From assembly GCF_030295955.1 (NCBI RefSeq), contig NZ_AP027363.1, positions 2,705,046 to 2,769,045 of the forward strand: a stretch of DNA of 64,000 nt. The letters are read 5' to 3'. The DNA is from Thalassotalea agarivorans (GTDB taxonomy: Bacteria > Pseudomonadota > Gammaproteobacteria > Enterobacterales > Alteromonadaceae). The translations under genes were made by a program, and so were the position numbers. How positions within the stretch are numbered: position 1 is the stretch's first letter; every line of letters starts with the position of its first letter. This document shows positions 36,333 to 46,274 of this stretch, piece after piece. The notes below the pieces were generated by a model that searched no databases, was not told the origin of the DNA, and saw only the letters and a list, made by a program, of their open reading frames with translations.

Positions 36333-37439
36333 ATGAATGTAATAAGACTATACACTGTTACCTGTCTAACAATACTAGCCTCTGCATGTACAGTAGTACC
36401 TGGTGGCCATATTGATGATTTATCCTCTCAAAACGAGTCACTAGATTTAACAGACAAAATCAACACACACTATGTTACGCCTGCGGTAATAGCCAATTTA
36501 AAAAAGGCGGAACCAGAGGCAAAGGCAAACTTATCGCTTGATGCCGAAATTGAAGCTTACGACTATATCATTGGCATTGGCGATGTGCTTAACGTAACAG
36601 TTTGGGATCATCCTGAATTAACAATTCCAGCCGGACAATTTAGAAGCGCCGGTGAAGCCGGAAACGTTGTTCATGCTGACGGTACGATTTTTTATCCCTA
36701 CATTGGCAAAACAAAAGTTGCGGGCAAAAGCGTAACGCAGGTGCGTGACCTTATTGCCAAAAGGCTCGCCAAGTATATTGAAGCACCGCAATTAGATGTA
36801 ACCATCGCGGCATTTCGTTCAAAGCGTACTTTTGTTACGGGAGAAGTAAAAGCACCATCAGTACTTCCTATCACAAATGTGCCATTAACGTTACTGGATG
36901 CGCTAAACACGTCTGGTGGCTTAAGTCCACTTGCCGACTGGCGTTCGGTAGTGCTTACGCGAAAAAATAAAGAAGAAACGCTAGATTTATATGCGTTGTA
37001 CCAAAAAGGTGACATGACCCAAAACAGGTTGTTGCAGCACAACGATATCATTCATGTGCCACGCAACGACGCGCTTAAAGTGTTTGTAATGGGAGACGTC
37101 AAACAAGCCCAAACGCAGGTGATTTCTCGCGCTGGGTTAACCATAGCTGAAGCATTAAACAACAGCGGTGGTTTCAGTGAACAAACTGCAGACGCAAGTG
37201 GTATTTTTGTACTAAGAGCAAGTAAGCAGGAAGGCAAGCTCATCGACGTATATCAGTTAGATGCATCGAATAGTAGTGCGCTAGTGCTGGGCACACAATT
37301 TGAGTTACAACCTATGGATATTGTCTATGTTACTTCGGCGCCAATCTCTCGCTGGAATCGAGTTATTCAACAATTGCTGCCAACAGCTCAGCTAATTTAC
37401 TACTCTAGCAATACTTATTCTGAATTCGACAGCTTGTAA
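36333..37439 (+). CDS. wza: outer-membrane polysaccharide export lipoprotein Wza
   Basis: 368 aa. Start at ATG 36333, directly after the wzb stop; the signal peptide has lipobox ASAC (Cys19). The polysaccharide export (PES) domain starts near YDYIIGIGDVLNVTVWDHPELT, followed by SLBB domains (VTGEVKAPSVLPITNVPLTL and VFVMGDVKQAQTQVI). The C-terminal amphipathic helix (SRWNRVIQQLLPTAQLIYY) forms the outer-membrane pore in the octamer. It exports capsular or exopolysaccharide together with Wzc. Confidence 0.94.
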   Translation: MNVIRLYTVTCLTILASACTVVPGGHIDDLSSQNESLDLTDKINTHYVTPAVIANLKKAEPEAKANLSLDAEIEAYDYIIGIGDVLNVTVWDHPELTIPAGQFRSAGEAGNVVHADGTIFYPYIGKTKVAGKSVTQVRDLIAKRLAKYIEAPQLDVTIAAFRSKRTFVTGEVKAPSVLPITNVPLTLLDALNTSGGLSPLADWRSVVLTRKNKEETLDLYALYQKGDMTQNRLLQHNDIIHVPRNDALKVFVMGDVKQAQTQVISRAGLTIAEALNNSGGFSEQTADASGIFVLRASKQEGKLIDVYQLDASNSSALVLGTQFELQPMDIVYVTSAPISRWNRVIQQLLPTAQLIYYSSNTYSEFDSL

Positions 37440-37471
37440 TTGAATTCGCAAATACATTAATCAAAAACGTT

Positions 37472-39718
37472 ATGACAGAACAAAAATATAAAAAAACCGA
37501 CAACGACTCACATGACGAAATAGACTTGGCACGACTATTTGGTTTATTGATCGATAAAAAGTGGCTGATTGTTGCGATAACGACTTTATTCTTTCTAGTA
37601 GGTGTAGCATACGCTTTGTTAGCAACTCCTATTTACAAAGCTGATGCCTTAGTACAAATAGAGCAAAAGTCTTCAGGCATGCCAGGCTTAGATAGCTTAG
37701 GCGACATGTTTGCCGCTGAAAGCGAAGCCGTTACTGAAATAGAGCTAATGAAATCGCGCTATGTTATCGGCCAAGTAGTAGAACAGTTGAAGTTAGACAT
37801 TATCGTAAAGCCAAATACGTTTGGTGCAATTGGTAAACGCTATTCTCGCAAGTTTACATCAACAGACGGTAAGCCATTTAATGCACCCGCTTTAGCAAGC
37901 TTGTTAAGCGATGAATATGCTTGGGGCGGCGAAATAATCAATGTTGCAAGTTTTGACGTAGCGCCGCATTTTGAAGACAAGCCTTTTACGATTACCTTCC
38001 TTGGAAACGAGAGCTATCAATTAACGTTTAATGAGCAAGCCATACTTACTGGTAAATTAAATCAACTCGCCAGTAATAGTAGCGAAACCATAAAGCTATT
38101 AATTACAGATTTAAAAGCACAAAGTGGTACAAGCTTCACTATAGAAAAGCAAAACAAAGCTGAAGCCGTTGCAGCTTTACAAAAGCGTATATCAAGCAGT
38201 GAAAAAGGTAAAAAATCAGGCATTTTATACGTTGCATTGGAAGGCGAAAACGCCAAGCTTACGGAACAAGTGTTAAACGGTGTAGTGAATACCTACTTAC
38301 TCCAAAATGTCGAACGTCAAAGTGCAGAAGTGCAAAGCTCTATTGATTTCTTAGACAGTGAGCTACCTAAAATTAAAGAAAGGTTAGATATTGCAGAAGC
38401 ACAATTGAATCAATATCGCCTAGACAATCAATCAGTAGACTTATCGTTAGAAACTCAAGCGGTGCTTGAACAAATTGTCGAACTAGACACAGCGTTGCAA
38501 GAACTCAGCTTTAAAGAGGCGGAAATTTCTCAACGCTATACCAAAGAGCATCCTAGCTATGTGTCTTTAATGAAGAAAAAAAACGAGTTGGAACGCCAAA
38601 AAGCAAATTTGTCTCAGTCGGTTAAAAACCTACCAGAAACACAACAGCAAATTCTTCGTTTAACACGCGATGTTGAAGTTAATCAAGAAATCTACCTTGC
38701 GCTCCTTAACAATGTGCAACAATTGAAAGTGGCTAAGGCAGGTACGGTAGGAAATGTGCGCATCATCGATACCGCGCAAGCGCAGCGTAAAGCTGTAAAG
38801 CCTAAAAAAGCACTAATCGTTGTCCTAGCAACCATGCTAGGCGGTATGTTTTCTATTGCTTTCGTGTTGGTAAAAGCAGCGTTTAATCGTGGTGTTTCTA
38901 ATCCTCAAGAATTTGAAGACATTGGTTTAACGGTATACGCCACTGTGCCAGTAAGCGAAGCACAGCAAAAATTCTTAAGCATTACTCGTGTTAAAAACAA
39001 AATTCGTGGTAAGTTAAAACGAACGCAAAAAGTTAAACAGTCGTTGCTAGTTGCGCAGGAGCACCCCACCGATTTAGCGGTTGAAGCGCTGCGCAGTTTA
39101 CGTACTTCCCTGCACTTTGCGATGATGGAAGCTAAAAATAATATTGTAATGATTTCTGGCGCAAGCCCTGGCGTAGGCAAGTCTTTTGTTTCAACGAACC
39201 TTGCTGCTGTGCTTGCTCAGGCGGGACAAAAAATTCTACTAATAGACGCAGATATGCGTAAAGGCTACAGCCACGAATTGTTGCATACCTCAGAAAACAT
39301 TGGGCTATCTGGTTATCTCGTTGGCGACAGAACAATAGAAGACATTGTAAAAACAACAGAAATAGAAAATCTCCATTTTATTAGTCGTGGGCAAATACCA
39401 CCCAACCCATCAGAATTGTTAATGAGCAAACGATTCGCTGGTTTGCTCGGTGCACTTGAAAGTGAATATGACCTAATTATTATTGATACGCCGCCAATTT
39501 TAGCGGTTACCGACCCAACAATTATTGGTGCGCATGCTGGCACTGCATTTATGTTAGCGCGTTTTGAGCAATCTAGTTTGAAGGAAATAGCCACCGCAGC
39601 AAACAGATTTGAACTCAACGGTATAGAAATCAAAGGTTTAATCTTTAACGCAGTGGAAAAGCGGGCAAGTAGCTACTATGGTGACTATGGCTACTACACA
39701 AACGAATATAAAACGTAG
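37472..39718 (+). CDS. wzc: polysaccharide co-polymerase and tyrosine autokinase Wzc
   Basis: 748 aa inner-membrane protein. The N-terminal Wzz domain contains TM1 (WLIVAITTLFFLVGVAYALLA). A periplasmic coiled-coil section covers about 270-410. TM2 is near 440 (ALIVVLATMLGGMFSIAFVLV), then comes the cytoplasmic BY-kinase domain with Walker A SGASPGVGKS, Walker A' LLIDADMRKG and Walker B IIIDTPP. The C-terminus carries the Tyr cluster YYGDYGYYTNEY that is autophosphorylated. It controls chain length and, with Wza, export. Antagonised by Wzb. Confidence 0.95.
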   Translation: MTEQKYKKTDNDSHDEIDLARLFGLLIDKKWLIVAITTLFFLVGVAYALLATPIYKADALVQIEQKSSGMPGLDSLGDMFAAESEAVTEIELMKSRYVIGQVVEQLKLDIIVKPNTFGAIGKRYSRKFTSTDGKPFNAPALASLLSDEYAWGGEIINVASFDVAPHFEDKPFTITFLGNESYQLTFNEQAILTGKLNQLASNSSETIKLLITDLKAQSGTSFTIEKQNKAEAVAALQKRISSSEKGKKSGILYVALEGENAKLTEQVLNGVVNTYLLQNVERQSAEVQSSIDFLDSELPKIKERLDIAEAQLNQYRLDNQSVDLSLETQAVLEQIVELDTALQELSFKEAEISQRYTKEHPSYVSLMKKKNELERQKANLSQSVKNLPETQQQILRLTRDVEVNQEIYLALLNNVQQLKVAKAGTVGNVRIIDTAQAQRKAVKPKKALIVVLATMLGGMFSIAFVLVKAAFNRGVSNPQEFEDIGLTVYATVPVSEAQQKFLSITRVKNKIRGKLKRTQKVKQSLLVAQEHPTDLAVEALRSLRTSLHFAMMEAKNNIVMISGASPGVGKSFVSTNLAAVLAQAGQKILLIDADMRKGYSHELLHTSENIGLSGYLVGDRTIEDIVKTTEIENLHFISRGQIPPNPSELLMSKRFAGLLGALESEYDLIIIDTPPILAVTDPTIIGAHAGTAFMLARFEQSSLKEIATAANRFELNGIEIKGLIFNAVEKRASSYYGDYGYYTNEYKT

Positions 39719-39903
39719 AAAACTAGCATTAGGTGCTGCGGGCTTCGTGTTACAAGATATTGCGCCCCGCGCATAGACTAGTGAATTAGTTAGAAAGAAA
39801 TAAAATAAAATATTTTCTCGTACCGCGTACCTTGTACCTTGTACCTTGTACCTTGTACCTAGTTTCGTCGGTAACGAATGCTAAATTAGAGTGAATAAAA
39901 AAT
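39719..39903. other. intergenic leader with heptamer repeats before the nucleotide-sugar genes
   Basis: 185 bp between wzc and the dehydrogenase gene. It contains the motif CTCGTACCGCGT, shared with the leaders at 41398 and 41847, followed by the heptamer array at 39827-39861. It may carry a promoter or processing site; none was clear. Confidence 0.5.
39827..39861 (+). repeat. tandem heptamer repeat GTACCTT x5
   Basis: Five head-to-tail copies (last one GTACCTA), directly following CTCGTACCGC. It lies 42 bp before the dehydrogenase start codon. Copy number may vary by slippage. Confidence 0.9.
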
Positions 39904-41178
39904 ATGAACTTAGAAAACCTAAATATTGCAGTAATAGGCCAAGGTTATGTAGGCCTGCCGTTAGCGGTTGAGTTTGGCAAAAAAGTAAATACGCTCGGCT
40001 TTGACATTAACCAAGCCCGTATTGCCGAACTGCAATCAGGCCACGATTCTACCTTAGAAGTAAGCGACGAAGAATTAGCGCAATCACCGCACATTACCTA
40101 TTCTCACAATGTTGAAGACCTAAAAGCCTGTAACGTTTATATTGTTACCGTACCTACCCCTATCGACGATTATAAAAACCCTGACTTAACACCGCTTATA
40201 AAAGCCAGTGAAATGTTAGGTAAAGTGGTGAGCAAAGGTGATGTTATTATTTATGAATCAACGGTTTACCCCGGCGCAACAGAAGAAGACTGCTTACCGG
40301 TTGTTGAAAAAGTATCAGGCTTAACCTTTAACCAAGACTTTTTCGCAGGCTACAGCCCAGAGCGTATTAACCCCGGTGACAAAGAACACCGCGTAACTAA
40401 CATTAAAAAAGTCACATCAGGTTCAACCCCTGAAATAGCGCAATACGTTGACGATATTTACAACCTAATTATTGAAGCGGGGACGCACAAGGCAAGCAGC
40501 ATTAAAGTGGCAGAAGCGGCTAAAGTTATTGAAAACACCCAACGTGACGTAAACATTGCGTTAATTAATGAACTTGCTCTTATCTTCAATAAGTTAGATA
40601 TCGACACATTAGAAGTGCTCGAAGCAGCCGGCACCAAATGGAACTTCTTACCATTTCGCCCGGGCTTAGTAGGTGGTCACTGTATTGGTGTAGATCCATA
40701 TTACCTAACGCACAAAGCACAAAGCATTGGCTATCATCCAGAAATGATCCTTGCTGGTCGCCGCCTGAACGACAATATAGGTAGCTATGTCGTATCCAAC
40801 CTAGTGAAAACTATGGTGAAAAAAGACGTACAAGTGCGCAAAGCAAACGTGCTGTTAATGGGCTTAACTTTTAAAGAAAACTGCCCAGATTTACGCAATA
40901 CAAAAGTGGTAGATATTGTTACTGAGCTACACGACTTAAACATGAATGTGGATATTCTGGAACCTTGGTGTTCTAGCGAAGAAGCTCAGCATGAATATGG
41001 CTTAACCACCATTAAAGAAGCTGAAGAAGGCAAGTACGACGCAGTCATCATTGCCGTTGCGCATAACGAATTTAAAGCCATGGGCACAGACAAAATCCGC
41101 GCGTTGTGTAAGCCAGAGCATGTAATTTATGACTTGAAATATGTGCTACCGAAGGAAGATGTGGACATAAGACTTTAA
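39904..41178 (+). CDS. tviB: UDP-N-acetylhexosamine 6-dehydrogenase (TviB/WbpO type)
   Basis: 424 aa. Oxidises C6 of UDP-GlcNAc or UDP-GalNAc to the uronic acid in two NAD+-dependent steps. Rossmann motif [10 protein letters not shown] near residues 12-21, NTPxP-like [21 protein letters not shown], and the catalytic Cys in [16 protein letters not shown]. WbpO/TviB-like proteins act on UDP-GalNAc/UDP-GlcNAc rather than UDP-Glc; the start [20 protein letters not shown] and SGHDSTLEV agree with that group. Works with the epimerase at 41904 to give UDP-GalNAcA. Confidence 0.9.
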   Translation: MNLENLNIAVIGQGYVGLPLAVEFGKKVNTLGFDINQARIAELQSGHDSTLEVSDEELAQSPHITYSHNVEDLKACNVYIVTVPTPIDDYKNPDLTPLIKASEMLGKVVSKGDVIIYESTVYPGATEEDCLPVVEKVSGLTFNQDFFAGYSPERINPGDKEHRVTNIKKVTSGSTPEIAQYVDDIYNLIIEAGTHKASSIKVAEAAKVIENTQRDVNIALINELALIFNKLDIDTLEVLEAAGTKWNFLPFRPGLVGGHCIGVDPYYLTHKAQSIGYHPEMILAGRRLNDNIGSYVVSNLVKTMVKKDVQVRKANVLLMGLTFKENCPDLRNTKVVDIVTELHDLNMNVDILEPWCSSEEAQHEYGLTTIKEAEEGKYDAVIIAVAHNEFKAMGTDKIRALCKPEHVIYDLKYVLPKEDVDIRL

Positions 41179-41275
41179 CAAAGTCTTATAGGTACGCGTA
41201 AATAGGTACGAGGTACTAGCAAAAGACCGTCATCCCGTGATGTTGTTACACGGGATCTCCCTCCCCTTTAAGGAG

Positions 41276-41357
41276 CGCTTCGCTGATGTAAATGGATTTA
41301 CTAATACTGCGAAAGCCTGGACGCGAAACAGCAGTGAAGGGAGCAAGGAACGCGGAG
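41276..41357 (+). repeat. long inverted repeat, left arm
   Basis: About 82 bp starting CGCTTCGCTGATGTAAATGG and ending AAGGAACGCGGAG. It matches the complement of 51586-51668 with about ten differences (near 88% identity by eye). The two arms bracket the 10-kb variable part of the polysaccharide locus. Confidence 0.85.
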
Positions 41358-41397
41358 CCTCAAACAAATTGGTGCGTGTACGCTTCGCTAATGGGGC

Positions 41398-41456
41398 GTA
41401 AATATTCTCGTACCGCGTCCCTAGTCCCTCGTACCCACATATTAACGAATAATTAT
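41398..41456 (+). repeat. 59-bp direct repeat, left copy
   Basis: Begins GTAAATATTCTCGTACCGCG and ends CATATTAACGAATAATTAT. It differs from the right copy (41847-41905) at 4 of 59 positions. The two flank the four-helix-bundle gene with a period of 449 bp. Confidence 0.93.
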
Positions 41457-41473
41457 CAACAAGGAGGTTGATT

Positions 41474-41821
41474 ATGTATTTTGAACGATTAGAGGTTTGG
41501 AAACGAGCTCACAAACTGACAGTAATGGCGTATAAAGCTCTTTCTCAATGTAGAGATTTTGGTTTTAAAGATCAGATTACGCGCTCTGTATTGTCAGTTC
41601 CTTCAAATATTGCAGAAGGTATGGGACATATCTCTATAAAAGAAAGAGCTCGCTTCTATCAATATGCTAGAGCATCCATAAGTGAATTTAGAGCACAAGT
41701 GTTAGTAGCAAAAGATATTGGTTACTTAACACCTGAAGACTCAACGTTCTTCGTAGAGGAAAGTTTAGCGATTTCCAAAATGCTATATGCACTTCAGAAA
41801 AGCTTAACTTCTATAAATTAA
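41474..41821 (+). CDS. four helix bundle protein (S23/Avd-like, TIGR02436 type)
   Basis: 115 aa, all-helical. Family signatures are FERLEVWKRAHKLTVMAYKAL, FGFKDQITRSVLSVPSNIAEG and the later ARASISEFRAQVLVAKDIGYL. The family includes proteins encoded in 23S rRNA intervening sequences and the Avd accessory proteins of diversity-generating retroelements. Most free-standing copies have no known role. Start at ATG 41474 with a perfect AAGGAGG 6 nt upstream. It sits between two near-identical 59-bp repeats, breaking the tviB-wbpP pair, and looks like an inserted cassette. No reverse transcriptase or rRNA gene is nearby. Confidence 0.9.
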   Translation: MYFERLEVWKRAHKLTVMAYKALSQCRDFGFKDQITRSVLSVPSNIAEGMGHISIKERARFYQYARASISEFRAQVLVAKDIGYLTPEDSTFFVEESLAISKMLYALQKSLTSIN

Positions 41822-41846
41822 ATTTAATTTTCGAGGAGCAGGCGAC

Positions 41847-41905
41847 GTAAATACTCTCGTACCGCGTCCCTAGTTCCTCGTACCAACATATTAACGAACA
41901 ATTAT
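41847..41905 (+). repeat. 59-bp direct repeat, right copy
   Basis: Begins GTAAATACTCTCGTACCGCG and ends at the first bases of the epimerase start codon (AACGAACAATTAT). The repeat therefore includes the immediate leader of the epimerase gene, which lacks a clear Shine-Dalgarno. Confidence 0.93.
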
Positions 41906-42929
41906 GAAATACAATGAAATAATCACTGAGTTAACATCGGCCCCCCGCACCTGGTTGGTGACAGGCGTAACCGGCTTTATCGGCTCAAACCTGCTGGAAA
42001 CTCTATTAAAGCTAAACCAACGTGTAGTTGGATTGGATAACTTTGCGACGGGTTATCAGAAAAACCTCGACGAAGTGCAGGGTGAGGTCACAAGCGAGCA
42101 ATGGGCTAACTTCAACTTTATTGAAGGTGATATTCGCGATGCAGCAACCTGTCAAGCGGCTGTCGCAGGTGTTGACTACGTGCTACATCAAGCCGCCCTT
42201 GGCAGCGTACCTCGTTCAATTAACGATCCGCTAACGTCAAACGAAGTGAATGTATCTGGCTTTTTAAACATGCTCAATGCTGCACGCGAAGAAAACGTAA
42301 AAAGCTTCACTTACGCTGCTTCAAGCTCTACCTATGGTGACCACCCTGCTCTACCAAAAGTAGAAGAAAATATCGGCAATCCATTATCACCTTACGCGGT
42401 CACCAAATACGTAAACGAGTTGTATGCAGACGTATTTAACCGTTGTTATAACTTTAAAACTATTGGTCTGCGTTATTTTAACGTGTTTGGCAAACGCCAA
42501 GATCCAGACGGCGCTTACGCAGCAGTTATTCCTAAATGGACAGCGGCACTTATTAAAGACGAAACAGTATTTGTTAATGGCGACGGCGAAACTAGCCGCG
42601 ATTTTTGTTACATCGACAACGTGGTACAAATGAACATTCTAGCAGCCACCGCAAATGATGATGCAAAAGGTGAAGTGTATAACGTCGCCGTTGGCGACAG
42701 AACCACCCTGAATACGCTTTTTGACAGCATTAAAAACGCGCTAAATGAGCAAGGCGTAAATTGCGATGCATCACCTACTTACCGCGACTTCCGCGCTGGC
42801 GATGTTCGCCACTCTCAAGCTGATATTTCAAAAGCGAAAAAACTCCTCGGCTATGCTCCTCAGTATCGTATTCAACAGGGGATATCGTTGGCGATGGGTT
42901 GGTACTGTAGCAGTGAAGCAATTCAATAA
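41904..42929 (+). CDS. wbpP: UDP-N-acetylglucosamine 4-epimerase (WbpP/TviC type)
   Basis: 341 aa extended SDR. NAD-binding motif [12 protein letters not shown] near residues 21-32, DNFATGY, the catalytic Ser in [14 protein letters not shown], and Tyr-x3-Lys in YAVTKYVNE. Closest in style to WbpP/TviC/GalE-type enzymes that interconvert UDP-GlcNAc and UDP-GalNAc (or their uronic acids). With the upstream dehydrogenase it should supply UDP-GalNAcA. It overlaps the flippase gene by 17 bp at its 3' end. Confidence 0.9.
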   Translation: MKYNEIITELTSAPRTWLVTGVTGFIGSNLLETLLKLNQRVVGLDNFATGYQKNLDEVQGEVTSEQWANFNFIEGDIRDAATCQAAVAGVDYVLHQAALGSVPRSINDPLTSNEVNVSGFLNMLNAAREENVKSFTYAASSSTYGDHPALPKVEENIGNPLSPYAVTKYVNELYADVFNRCYNFKTIGLRYFNVFGKRQDPDGAYAAVIPKWTAALIKDETVFVNGDGETSRDFCYIDNVVQMNILAATANDDAKGEVYNVAVGDRTTLNTLFDSIKNALNEQGVNCDASPTYRDFRAGDVRHSQADISKAKKLLGYAPQYRIQQGISLAMGWYCSSEAIQ

Positions 42930-44109
42930 ACAGTTTTTAACTCTCTTCAGCGGTGTAGGTTTTGCGCAAGCAATCCCTGTTTTGATTAGCCCAATACTCA
43001 CTAGAATTTATTTAGATGTTGAATTGGGCGAATTGGGAAGGTACCTGGCAATTGTTGGGATACTATCAATTGCACTAAACTTTAAGTTTGATGCAGCTAT
43101 TGTTCTAAGTAAGTCGAAAACAATAGCGAAAATTGGTTTACAGTTCAATCTACTATTAATCATAATAAATAGCTCAATTGCTACTTTGCTTGGTGGAGTG
43201 CTGATTTTTTTCAACGTAATTGATGTACTCGTTTATGATTTGCTATTAGTCATAATATCTTCGCTATTGCTTTCTTTATTTAATAGTTATTTATTCTTCA
43301 ATAACTTCACTGAAGAGTATATAAAGTCTTCAATTTTCAAAGTCAGTCAAAATGCGGCTATAGCAATTTTACAAGTTGGACTCTCGACTACAGGTAAAGG
43401 ATTGTTGCTAGGTGACTCTTTAGGAAGACTTGTAAATACTTCTGCAGCTTTGAGTAGATGTATTTTTCCTATTAAATTGACCCCAAAAAGAATCGGATAC
43501 TTCTTTAAAAAAAATATCCGGTTTTTATACTTTTCTTTTCCGCATGCTTTGCTAGGATCAATATCGTCTAACTTCTTGACAATTTTATTATTCTATTATT
43601 CTCCAAAAGCAGCAGGTTTATTCTTTTTAGCAAATAAGTTAGTAATGCTTCCCTCGACACTAGTTTCTAAAACGATTGCTCAGCTATATTACAAACAAGT
43701 TTCTACACATAAATTTGCTAGAACTCGAAATGTAAATCTCATTAGAAACACGTCTTACAAAATGTTGTTTCTTTGGGGGGGATTCATATTATTTGTCGTA
43801 TTGCTTGGAAAGGAAACTTTTGAGCTGATTTTTGGTTTAGGGTGGGGCAAAGCAGCTGAAACTTGTTTATTAATAGCACCTATGGCTTTTGCGACGTTTT
43901 TTTCCGGTACTTTAGGTTTTATTCCGAATGTATATGATGCTCAAAAGCAAAGTTTTGTATTGGAAATTATTTCTACACTTTTTCGATACAGTATATTTTT
44001 AGTGTTAGTTAATGTTCATGACATAGATTCTGCCATACTGGGCTATTCTATAGCGGTGTCAATATTTGCAGTTATCAAGTTCTTTTGGTGTTTAAAGTTA
44101 CTAAAGTAG
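42913..44109 (+). CDS. wzx: Wzx-type oligosaccharide flippase
   Basis: 398 aa polytopic membrane protein. It starts (GTG 42913, within the epimerase 3' end) [32 protein letters not shown], the N-terminal signature of the MATE/Wzx exporter family, and has about 10-12 hydrophobic segments. It should flip the lipid-linked repeat unit across the inner membrane. The GTG start is preferred because longer frames run inside the epimerase gene; its ribosome site is weak, so translational coupling is likely. Marked fall in G+C begins here. Confidence 0.86.
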   Translation: MKQFNKQFLTLFSGVGFAQAIPVLISPILTRIYLDVELGELGRYLAIVGILSIALNFKFDAAIVLSKSKTIAKIGLQFNLLLIIINSSIATLLGGVLIFFNVIDVLVYDLLLVIISSLLLSLFNSYLFFNNFTEEYIKSSIFKVSQNAAIAILQVGLSTTGKGLLLGDSLGRLVNTSAALSRCIFPIKLTPKRIGYFFKKNIRFLYFSFPHALLGSISSNFLTILLFYYSPKAAGLFFLANKLVMLPSTLVSKTIAQLYYKQVSTHKFARTRNVNLIRNTSYKMLFLWGGFILFVVLLGKETFELIFGLGWGKAAETCLLIAPMAFATFFSGTLGFIPNVYDAQKQSFVLEIISTLFRYSIFLVLVNVHDIDSAILGYSIAVSIFAVIKFFWCLKLLK

Positions 44110-44113
44110 ATTT

Positions 44114-45166
44114 ATGAAGAGTGTATTATTTTTTGGGAATGATAGAAGTCCTCTATCGAATGAACGCTTTATGCTGCTCAGGAAAAGTTTAGAGAGGGAT
44201 GTTTATTATTTCGCTTACAATAAACTTGAAATAAGGAATGATGACAAAGTTATATCGAGTTTGCCTGTAATTTTTAATTTAAGTGTAATTAGATTGTTTG
44301 CCATGTTTTTTTTAATGGGATGGTTTTTATTTCGCAAACAAATAAGTGTAATTCACTTCCATGGAGCGAGCACAGTATTTTGCTCGCTGTATAGCTTTTT
44401 ACCTCGAACAAAAATAATTACTACTCCTCAAGGAAGTGATATAAATCAAAATTTTAAAGGATATAGAAAACTTTTTACATGGTTACTTCTTAAAAATTCT
44501 AACGTAATAACAGCCAAGTCCAAAACTATGGCGAAAAGAGTTTATGAAATAGCTTCAAAGCAAGCAAAGATATTAAATTGGGGACTTGCAGATGAAGTAT
44601 TTGAATTTAAATATAATCCTAGCGAATCAGATAAAAAAATTAAGTTTCTTTCTCCTAGAGGAGGTAGCTCTATTTACAATTTGGATCTTATTTTTAAAGC
44701 AATAGCACAACTAAAGAGAAAACATCGTAATATTGAATTTACATATATAGATTTTAATAAAAAAGAACAACTGGAATTAGATAAATCGATAGTAGATATA
44801 GAATACAAGGATCTGAATAAAAAGGAATTTTATGCTGTATTATCCAAAAACGACTTTATTTTGAGCTTACCAAGTCACGATGGCTTTTCAACTACAATCA
44901 TGGAAGCTCTAGCTGTTGGCAGTTTGCCCGTCATTAGTGATATTCCGGCTTATAAAGCAGAGTTTGATGAAAGAGAAAATATAGTGTCTAAAGTAAGTAT
45001 TAACAATATATCTGTTCTAGTTGCACATTTGGAAGAATTAATAGCAGCGATAGCAGATGTAAGAGCAGGGCAAAAGAGAAGAACATTATTTGCTTATGAC
45101 AATTACTCCTTGGAAATGCAGGTAGCAATTTTAAAAGCAATCTACCACAACCTGAATAGTAAATAA
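44114..45166 (+). CDS. glycosyltransferase (GT-B fold, family 4-like)
   Basis: 350 aa. N-terminal part with IHFHGASTVFCSLYSFLPRTKIITTPQGSDI and C-terminal half with KIKFLSPRGGS and LSLPSHDGFSTTIMEALAVGSLPVISD, equivalent to the E-x7-E nucleotide-sugar region of GT4 enzymes. Adds one sugar to the growing lipid-linked repeat on the cytoplasmic face. Donor and linkage cannot be told. AT-rich. Only 4 bp after wzx. Confidence 0.82.
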   Translation: MKSVLFFGNDRSPLSNERFMLLRKSLERDVYYFAYNKLEIRNDDKVISSLPVIFNLSVIRLFAMFFLMGWFLFRKQISVIHFHGASTVFCSLYSFLPRTKIITTPQGSDINQNFKGYRKLFTWLLLKNSNVITAKSKTMAKRVYEIASKQAKILNWGLADEVFEFKYNPSESDKKIKFLSPRGGSSIYNLDLIFKAIAQLKRKHRNIEFTYIDFNKKEQLELDKSIVDIEYKDLNKKEFYAVLSKNDFILSLPSHDGFSTTIMEALAVGSLPVISDIPAYKAEFDERENIVSKVSINNISVLVAHLEELIAAIADVRAGQKRRTLFAYDNYSLEMQVAILKAIYHNLNSK

Positions 45167-45170
45167 CTTA

Positions 45171-46274
45171 GTGATTTATTCCATCTTTATTTTAATGGCG
45201 TCATTTTTAGTGACGGCTCCAGAAGGAGAATCTACCTTTGTCTATTTATATAATCTGCTTTTATTGACTCTAATAGCCTTTCTAAATCGTAGTTTTCCAT
45301 CTTCTTTAAATAAAAATGTTCTAGTATTTTCATTTGTCCTTCTTAGCGCATATGCGATTAGAATATCGACAGACTCGCTATTTCAATTTATTAATCTTGC
45401 GATCGTTGTTTTAGTTTCCATCTTGTTTGTTAACTTACTGAGAAAACAAAAAAGTTTAATTATTGCATCAATCAACATCGCTTTGTTGTTCAATGTAAGT
45501 GTTTTCTTTATCCAGTTTTTAGTATGGGTGACATTTGGTTCTATTATCGATTTTTATGGCTATATAATGCCATGGGAAGTGGTAGGGTATTCTGTTTATG
45601 AAGATATAGGCTTGTTTAGAGCCACGGGTATTCATAATGAACCGGGAACTTATGCAACAGTTATTACTATTCTCACCTTTTGGTATATTATTCTAGCTCC
45701 TACTAAATTGGTAACACCAGTGTTAGCTATGAGCACCGTGGCGTTAACAAGCTCTGGTACTGGCATAGTATTTTCTGGATTGTTTTTTTCTTTGTTGTTT
45801 GTGAATTTTTTACAGAATAAGAAAGGGGTTTTAAAGAATATTATCTTGATATCAATAATATGTTTACTAGGTTATTTAGTCTTATTTCTAACCCCTATTG
45901 GCGAATACCTATATTGGAGATTTATATCAGGTGATGTTGATCACTCATCAGGAACTGTTGGGTTGAAATATGATGCCATGAGATTCCTGGTTGAATCCAC
46001 CGAATCCCGCCAACTATTAGGTAGTGGGAGCTTTCTGAATGATTGTTTATATTGTAAAAGCATCAATGACACAGGGCTTATCTTTAATATCATCTTTCAG
46101 TTGGGGTTGGTGGGTTTTGTACTGCTCGCTTATTTAATTTATAAAACGATAACTTTACAAGTTTTCTCGATTGGCTTAGTAGTAGTTGTATTGCTTTCTA
46201 AATTACCTATTAGTTCACCTGTCATTATTATATCTTTATTTATTTTGTGCTTTAAAAAATATGAATCTACTTAA
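45171..46274 (+). CDS. wzy: putative polysaccharide polymerase (Wzy-like)
   Basis: 367 aa with at least nine hydrophobic helices and a larger loop between about 225 and 295 ([20 protein letters not shown]), the architecture of Wzy polymerases. Motif [16 protein letters not shown] is typical of the O-antigen ligase/polymerase family. Sequence conservation in this family is low, so the call rests on topology and locus position: it is the only other polytopic protein between wzx and the transferases. GTG start 4 bp after the preceding gene. Confidence 0.75.
   Translation: MIYSIFILMASFLVTAPEGESTFVYLYNLLLLTLIAFLNRSFPSSLNKNVLVFSFVLLSAYAIRISTDSLFQFINLAIVVLVSILFVNLLRKQKSLIIASINIALLFNVSVFFIQFLVWVTFGSIIDFYGYIMPWEVVGYSVYEDIGLFRATGIHNEPGTYATVITILTFWYIILAPTKLVTPVLAMSTVALTSSGTGIVFSGLFFSLLFVNFLQNKKGVLKNIILISIICLLGYLVLFLTPIGEYLYWRFISGDVDHSSGTVGLKYDAMRFLVESTESRQLLGSGSFLNDCLYCKSINDTGLIFNIIFQLGLVGFVLLAYLIYKTITLQVFSIGLVVVVLLSKLPISSPVIIISLFILCFKKYEST

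Larger units (their letters stand above)
41179..41473. other. repeat-rich spacer between tviB and the four-helix gene
   Basis: 295 bp without a gene. In order: GGTACGAGGTACTAG (inverse of the leader motif), a hairpin ATCCCGTG/CACGGGAT at 41232-41256, one arm of the 82-bp inverted repeat (41276-41357), a related TGCGTGTACGCTTCGCTAAT segment, and the first 59-bp direct repeat (41398-41456). Confidence 0.7.

Noticed and set aside
39827-39861. Heptamer array as a mini-CRISPR or VNTR gene feature
   Set aside because: Units are only 7 bp with no spacers and no cas genes; listed as a simple tandem repeat.
42766-42912. Earlier start for wzx inside wbpP
   Set aside because: It would overlap the epimerase by 164 bp and add residues unlike any flippase N-terminus; the GTG at 42913 gives the normal start.
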